DNA of 64,000 bases from Roseburia sp. (GTDB taxonomy: Bacteria; Bacillota; Clostridia; Lachnospirales; Lachnospiraceae). The stretch covers positions 17,898 to 81,897 of the forward strand of contig JALEKJ010000028.1 of the NCBI GenBank assembly GCA_022771695.1, read 5' to 3'. Made by a program: the position numbers and the translations under genes. The notes beneath the pieces were generated by a model, which searched no databases, was not told the origin of the DNA, and was given only the letters and a program-made list of their open reading frames with translations. Below, one piece after another: positions 61,202 to 64,000 of this stretch. Within the stretch, counting starts at the first letter, position 1; every line of letters begins with the position of its first letter.

Positions 61202-61651
61202 ATGATAAAGAAATATAAGTTTGGTTTGGATATATGGGGATTATTAATCTTCTTAATTATTATGGCCCCGAATTTCATATGGTTTGCAGTTCCTGCTCCG
61301 AATGATGTTCTTAGGACAGAATCAGTTACGCCAATAATTGATGGAATTGCAAGCGTGTGCCAAGTGATTTTTGTGGCAGCACTTTGCATTGTGAAAAGAA
61401 GAGATGTTGAAAGAATAAAAGCAACGCCGCTTATTGTTATGGTGGGGGTATCAGTGGCTTTGTATTTTGTCGGCTGGATATTTTATTATATTGGTGTAGC
61501 GAACCCATTAATTATTCTATTGTTGACACTACCGCCTTGTGGTGCATTTATTTTATTTGCAGCAGACAGAAAGAATACAGTCGCTATGATACCTGCTGTT
61601 GGCTTCACTTTTTGCCATATAATATACAGCACTATTAATTTTATATTTTGA
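61202..61651 (+). CDS. small integral membrane protein of unknown function
   Basis: This 149-residue protein has four predicted membrane helices: about GLLIFLIIMAPNFIWFAV, IIDGIASVCQVIFVAALCIV, LIVMVGVSVALYFVGWIFYY and a final NPLIILLLTLPPCGAFILF to AMIPAVGFTFCHIIY. AGGATGG lies before the ATG at 61202. I recognise no family or function. It sits alone between a broken GNAT gene and a nitroreductase. Confidence 0.7.
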   Translation: MIKKYKFGLDIWGLLIFLIIMAPNFIWFAVPAPNDVLRTESVTPIIDGIASVCQVIFVAALCIVKRRDVERIKATPLIVMVGVSVALYFVGWIFYYIGVANPLIILLLTLPPCGAFILFAADRKNTVAMIPAVGFTFCHIIYSTINFIF

Positions 61652-61711
61652 TGGGAAATTCAAGTCTCCGGCCGGTTGGAGTATTTGAATTTATATATGG
61701 GAGAGATTACC

Positions 61712-62278
61712 TTGGAAACTAGAAAAGCAATATTTAACAGAAGAAGTTGTAGGGAATATACAGAGGAAAAGATATCGCGTGAGGTTTTAGAAGAAATATT
61801 GCATGCTGCATTTTCTGCACCGACGGCTGTGAATGCACAACCGTGGGAATTTGTTGTAATTGACGATGAAAGTATTTTGGCAAAATTAAGGAGTAAGCTT
61901 CCATTTGCAAATTATAAAGCACCTGCTGCAATCGTAGTATGTGGGAACAGCAATATTGGTTTAAAAGGACAAGATAAAGATCTTTGGATTTGTGATTGTT
62001 CTGCAGCGATGGAAAATATGCTTATATGCGCCACAGATATGGGGCTGGGAAGCTTATGGTGTGGGATTTTCCCGATTGGGTCGAGAATGCAGCAGGTACG
62101 TGACATATTGAAGATGCCAAAGAATGTTAATCCATTGGGGATGATGTATGTAGGACATCCTGTAAACCCAGTAATAGGAAGAAGTCGCTATAATGAAAAG
62201 GTTGTTTACTGGCAACAGTATGATCCTGATAGGAAACATCGAAAAAAAGACAAACCGGTAGTGGGACACTATTCGTAG
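61712..62278 (+). CDS. nitroreductase family protein
   Basis: This protein of about 188 residues opens with IFNRRSCREYTEEKISREVLEEILHAAFSAPTAVNAQPWEFVVI, the FMN-binding start of the nitroreductase family. DCSAAMENMLICATDMGLGSLWCGIFP and PLGMMYVGHPV are the other conserved blocks. The TTG at 61712 has GGGAGAG six bases upstream and places the RRSxREY motif at the usual distance. It is a likely NAD(P)H-dependent flavin reductase. The ATG at 61697 is an alternative. Confidence 0.88.
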   Translation: METRKAIFNRRSCREYTEEKISREVLEEILHAAFSAPTAVNAQPWEFVVIDDESILAKLRSKLPFANYKAPAAIVVCGNSNIGLKGQDKDLWICDCSAAMENMLICATDMGLGSLWCGIFPIGSRMQQVRDILKMPKNVNPLGMMYVGHPVNPVIGRSRYNEKVVYWQQYDPDRKHRKKDKPVVGHYS

Positions 62279-62327
62279 AGGAAAAATTGAGCGGGATATT
62301 TATGCGCAAAAGAGGCGGTAACGTTAA

Positions 62328-62867
62328 ATGGAATTCAAAAAGGCAGGCAGTACGGATGCCGAAGAGATCAGTAAACTTTATGATGATGTATGTGAATATT
62401 TAAGTGAGCATAAGAATTATCCGGGGTGGAAGAAGGGAATATATCCAACCATAGATGATGCAAATATGGGGATAAAGGAAAGTTCTTTATATGTTGCCAA
62501 AGATAATAACAGAATCGTTGGCACAATGATACTTCGGCATAAGCCTGAAGAAGGATACAAAAATGTTGAGTGGATGACAGACAATAATTATGAAAAGATT
62601 TATGTTGTTTATACGCTTGCGGTGCATCCGGATTTTATTGGATTAGGAATCGGAAAGAAGCTGCTTGATTTTGCAGAAGAACTTGCAAGGAAAGAGGGAT
62701 GTATAAGTCTTAGACTGGATGTCGTGAAAGGAAATATTCCTGCTGAAAACTTATATAAAAAATGTGGATATAAGTATATAGGAACAACCAGTCTTGGTTA
62801 TGAAGCGTATGGTCTTCCGTGGTATAATCTTTATGAAAAGGTTTTGGAACTAGGAAGTGAGTGTTGA
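62328..62867 (+). CDS. GNAT family acetyltransferase
   Basis: This 179-residue protein has YVAKDNNRIVGTMILRHKPE, VVYTLAVHPDFIGLGIGKKLLDFAEELARKEGCISLRLDV and NIPAENLYKKCGYKYIGTTSLGY. The first strand and the GLGIGKK loop mark the acetyl-CoA site. AGGCGG with a moderate spacing precedes the ATG. The region between it and the nitroreductase shows no terminator. The substrate is unknown. Confidence 0.86.
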   Translation: MEFKKAGSTDAEEISKLYDDVCEYLSEHKNYPGWKKGIYPTIDDANMGIKESSLYVAKDNNRIVGTMILRHKPEEGYKNVEWMTDNNYEKIYVVYTLAVHPDFIGLGIGKKLLDFAEELARKEGCISLRLDVVKGNIPAENLYKKCGYKYIGTTSLGYEAYGLPWYNLYEKVLELGSEC

Positions 62868-62922
62868 TTAACAAGATGGATGCAAGGATATAGAGAACTT
62901 GAATTTGTGGAGAATTAGAAAA

Positions 62923-63465
62923 ATGAATAATGCTACGATAAAATTTGAAAGATTAGCAAAACAAAATTTCAATAAATATTCTTTAGATGCCTTTGTGCGT
63001 CATCAGGATGTAACGCAGTGTTGGCGAAATGTTGACGGAGAGTGGAAACTTCTGCCGATTAAATTTACGGAAGAATGGGATTTGGAAGAATGCAGAAGCA
63101 TAGCAAAAAACATTTCTGAAAATCTGGATGAGAATATTTTAGGTTACGGTGCATTTGAGGATGGCACTTTGGTTGGATATATAACGATTGGAACTTACTT
63201 TTTTGGAAGCAGAGGGCAGTATGTTCAATTGGTGGAGTTCGAGGTCTCAGAAAATTTCAGAGGCAGAAAAATAGGAAAAAGGTTATTTGAACTGGGGTGT
63301 GATGCGGCTAGAACACTAAATGCAGAGAAATTATATATTTCTGCGCATTCTTCCAAGGAGTCACAGGCGGCTTACAAAGCACTTGGATGCGTTCATGCCA
63401 AGGAAATAAATGCGAAATTGGCAGAAGAAGAACCATGTGATGTTCAGATGGAATATGTGCTTTAG
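62923..63465 (+). CDS. GNAT family acetyltransferase
   Basis: This 180-residue protein has LGYGAFEDGTLVGYITIGTYFFG, then VQLVEFEVSENFRGRKIGKRLFELGCDAARTLNAEKLYISAHSSKES as the acetyl-CoA site and QAAYKALGCVHAKEIN at the end. The ATG at 62923 has GGAG ten bases upstream. It is the last intact gene in the window. What follows is decayed. Confidence 0.85.
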   Translation: MNNATIKFERLAKQNFNKYSLDAFVRHQDVTQCWRNVDGEWKLLPIKFTEEWDLEECRSIAKNISENLDENILGYGAFEDGTLVGYITIGTYFFGSRGQYVQLVEFEVSENFRGRKIGKRLFELGCDAARTLNAEKLYISAHSSKESQAAYKALGCVHAKEINAKLAEEEPCDVQMEYVL

Positions 63466-63509
63466 TTTATCGAGATGACGAGTGGAGACAAATTTGTGGA
63501 GGTGAATAT

Positions 63510-63632
63510 ATGAGAATTGGCGAAGTATGTCTAAACACAAACGATGTAGTAAAGCTTGCAAATTTTTATAAACAGTTGTTAGAAACAGATAATGGTAGTA
63601 ATGCTGAGGTGCATCAAGCACTCATACCTTGA
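63510..63632 (+). pseudogene. truncated VOC-family gene
   Basis: The ATG at 63510, with GGAGGTG upstream, opens MRIGEVCLNTNDVVKLANFY then KQLLETDNGSN. It ends in a stop after 40 codons. This is the first strand-helix unit of a glyoxalase/VOC protein, missing all later strands. It is a fragment. Confidence 0.6.
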
Positions 63633-63633
63633 T

Positions 63634-63846
63634 AATCAATTTGTTACTTATAGAACACACAAACTTACAGCAAGTGAAAAGTATAAGAAGCTTATATTGC
63701 CACTGGATGATATAAAAGAAATTACATGAAAATGGACAGGTTTTCCTATTGTAACATTTTATATGAAAAATGGTGAACTTTATAAAATGATTATCTTTAA
63801 TAAATGGCGTTTTGATAAATGGTTTCAAGAATATAGTGGTAATTAG
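63634..63846 (+). pseudogene. broken fragment of unknown, PH-like protein
   Basis: A frame from 63634 reads QFVTYRTHKLTASEKYKKLI and LPLDDIKEIT, then an in-frame TGA, then KWTGFPIVTFYMKNGELYKM and FNKWRFDKWFQEYSGN before the end at 63846. The pattern of strands and a last helix recalls small PH-like domains, but this is weak. No start codon is visible, so it is probably the remains of an older gene joined to the truncated VOC gene. Confidence 0.35.
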
Positions 63847-63911
63847 AAACAGACAATTTGAATTTTTAGAATTAATCAGTATTGACCGCGCTCTTTAGAA
63901 TGAGGATGTAA

Positions 63912-63952
63912 CGTACGGTTAAAAAACTAAAAAGGCAACTAATAACCGTACG
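63912..63952. repeat. inverted repeat near the right edge
   Basis: CGTACGGTTA at 63912-63921 is inverted as TAACCGTACG at 63943-63952. The core CCGTA/TACGG is the same as in the 53-bp repeats at 54121. Nothing else is visible from 63847 to the end besides AT-rich sequence. Confidence 0.5.
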
Positions 63953-64000
63953 GTCTAATTAACCAATAAGGTTATTTTTCAAGAAAATAAAATATTAACC

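Noticed and set aside
41579..63465. Integron with gene cassettes
   Set aside because: No integrase gene and no attC-like imperfect palindromes between genes were seen; spacing between genes is variable and often only a few bases.
63697..63738. In-frame TGA at about 63727 as a recoded tryptophan or selenocysteine codon
   Set aside because: The frame has no start codon, no downstream selenocysteine-insertion-type hairpin is evident, and the surrounding sequence is decayed.
1..64000. tRNA, rRNA or prophage genes
   Set aside because: I looked in the intergenic stretches for cloverleaf-type tRNA motifs and conserved rRNA sequence and for phage structural genes, and found none.

Overview
The window looks like chromosome from a low-to-moderate GC, spore-forming Firmicute of the Lachnospiraceae type. 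The evidence is indirect: strong AGGAGG-like ribosome binding sites, TTGACA/TATAAT promoters, an alpha/beta-type small acid-soluble spore protein, paired Opp operons, a LytS/YesM-type two-component system and KtrAB. No rRNA or tRNA gene was seen, and I cannot name genus or species.

Layout. 0-1.4 kb: a YefM/YoeB toxin-antitoxin pair at the left edge, an IS200/IS605 tnpA remnant and a small conserved unknown gene. 1.5-14.1 kb: two complete oligopeptide ABC importers back to back, oppBCDF-oppA then oppA-oppBCDF. The second has its own promoter and a long structured leader. 14.3-20.1 kb: an unknown helical protein, then a complete branched-chain amino acid importer (livK, livHMGF). 20.1-24 kb: a structured intergenic repeat, a cytidylate-kinase-like gene, oligoendopeptidase F and an aldo/keto reductase with ferredoxin clusters. 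Peptide import, intracellular peptide cleavage and amino acid import therefore sit together. 24.2-32.7 kb: a TRAP transporter locus (dctP frameshifted, dctQ, dctM), a sensor kinase and AraC-type regulator, a second DctP-like protein, an MFS carrier and a KdgF-like cupin. This points to uptake of uronates or related sugar acids. 32.8-34.9 kb: ktrBA on the minus strand. 35-37.5 kb: two poorly characterised proteins and a methyltransferase. 37.5-41 kb: a LysR regulator divergent from cyuA (cysteine desulfidase) and a DAACS symporter.

41-64 kb is an accessory-looking region. It holds about thirteen GNAT acetyltransferases (two damaged), two DJ-1/PfpI proteins, and metallo-beta-lactamase-fold, VOC, HD, nitrilase, alpha/beta-hydrolase, nitroreductase and P-loop kinase genes. 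It also holds an Rpn-type nuclease, a heterodimeric ABC exporter and several gene remnants. Most are single short genes in the same direction, each with its own ribosome binding site.

The strongest non-coding signals are: a two-copy intergenic repeat that folds into a closed multi-arm structure with compensatory changes between copies (20.1 and 47.8 kb); six copies of a 53-bp tandem repeat beside a decayed rhuM-like gene (54.1 kb); and a compact unit of promoter, 28-codon ORF and terminator followed by nested inverted repeats (44.9-45.3 kb). Four genes carry apparent one-base losses, each at a short homopolymer, so sequence error must be excluded before calling them dead.
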